DNA of 64,000 nucleotides from Absidia repens (Eukaryota > Mucoromycota > Mucoromycetes > Mucorales > Cunninghamellaceae), in NCBI GenBank assembly GCA_002105175.1, contig MCGE01000036.1:310001-374000 (forward strand). Reading direction: 5' to 3'. How positions within the stretch are numbered: the stretch's first letter is position 1; the number at the start of each line of letters is the position of its first letter. The position numbers and the translations under genes were made by a program. The notes under the pieces are model-generated. The model worked only from the letters and a program-made list of their open reading frames with translations. It was not told the DNA's origin and did not search any database. Positions 63,930-64,000 of the stretch are shown here, piece after piece.

Positions 63930-64000
63930 TAAAGTATCTATACCAACATCATTTGTATATCCGTTTTATCACTTCATTCTATTTTTTACCCCTGAAGTCC

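Larger units (their letters stand above)
59279..64000 (+). mobile_element. LTR-like family J, split by the Tc1/mariner element, running off the window
   Basis: TGTCATATTCCTGGTTCCTG to AATATTTA (59279-59312), resuming after the transposon at 63930 with AAAGTATCTATACCAACATC. The undisturbed sequence at 33708-33765 (GTATTCCTGGTTCCTGATTA, then AAAATATCTATACCATC) reads across the insertion point and acts as an empty site. The end of J lies at or beyond the right border. Confidence 0.7.

Overview
The window looks like nuclear DNA of a filamentous, early-diverging fungus, most likely Mucoromycota (a Mucorales-like genome). This is inferred from intron-rich genes with short GT-AG introns, AT-rich intergenic DNA with many homopolymer runs, an expanded family of F-box/leucine-rich-repeat proteins, a HET-domain gene and a dense load of Ty3-type LTR elements. 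It is not proven by a marker gene. No tRNA, rRNA, CRISPR or bacterial-type operon was seen.

Left third (1-25 kb) is the gene-bearing part. Four apparently intact F-box/LRR genes lie at 931-2094(-), 2790-3959(-), 6269-7378(+) and 8754-10052(-), with three decayed relatives (10264-10692, about 23.2-23.6 kb, 24123-24529). The first two genes belong to a tandem segmental duplication whose next copy starts just off the left edge. They are followed by a small unrecognised ORF (11058-11336), a three-exon HET-domain gene (13616-11505), a 13-exon cation/Ca2+ exchanger of the CCX type (19643-15803), whose exons I resolved one by one and which stay in frame to 967 residues, and a small secreted eight-cysteine peptide frame (21310-21534) lacking an in-frame ATG. 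A C-terminal relic of a second HET gene is at 22117-22330.

Middle (25-46 kb) is a graveyard of transposable elements: a broken Ty3-type pol (26.5-29.4 kb) split by insertions, followed by an uncharacterised ORF; many solo LTRs of several families, several with exact 5-bp target duplications; a Merlin/ISXO2-like DNA transposon relic (35613-36338); a gag relic (40.4-41.8 kb); LINE fragments (44.6-45.4 kb); and several minisatellites, including a strongly G-rich one (34.5-35.2 kb).

Right third (46-64 kb) holds young elements whose borders can be read directly. (i) A full-length Ty3/chromodomain retrotransposon (46684-52355) has one 1622-residue gag-pol frame, two 297-bp LTRs that read as identical, and a 5-bp target duplication; it sits inside an older solo LTR. 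(ii) A complete hAT transposon (52970-56907) has 12-bp terminal inverted repeats, an 8-bp target duplication, an intact nine-exon transposase and palindrome-bearing subterminal repeat arrays; it sits inside another LTR. (iii) A nest at 58.9-64 kb runs LTR, LTR, LTR, Tc1/mariner (59313-63929), a tRNA-Ser-like SINE, and a gag-protease-only LTR element, each apparently inside the previous one.
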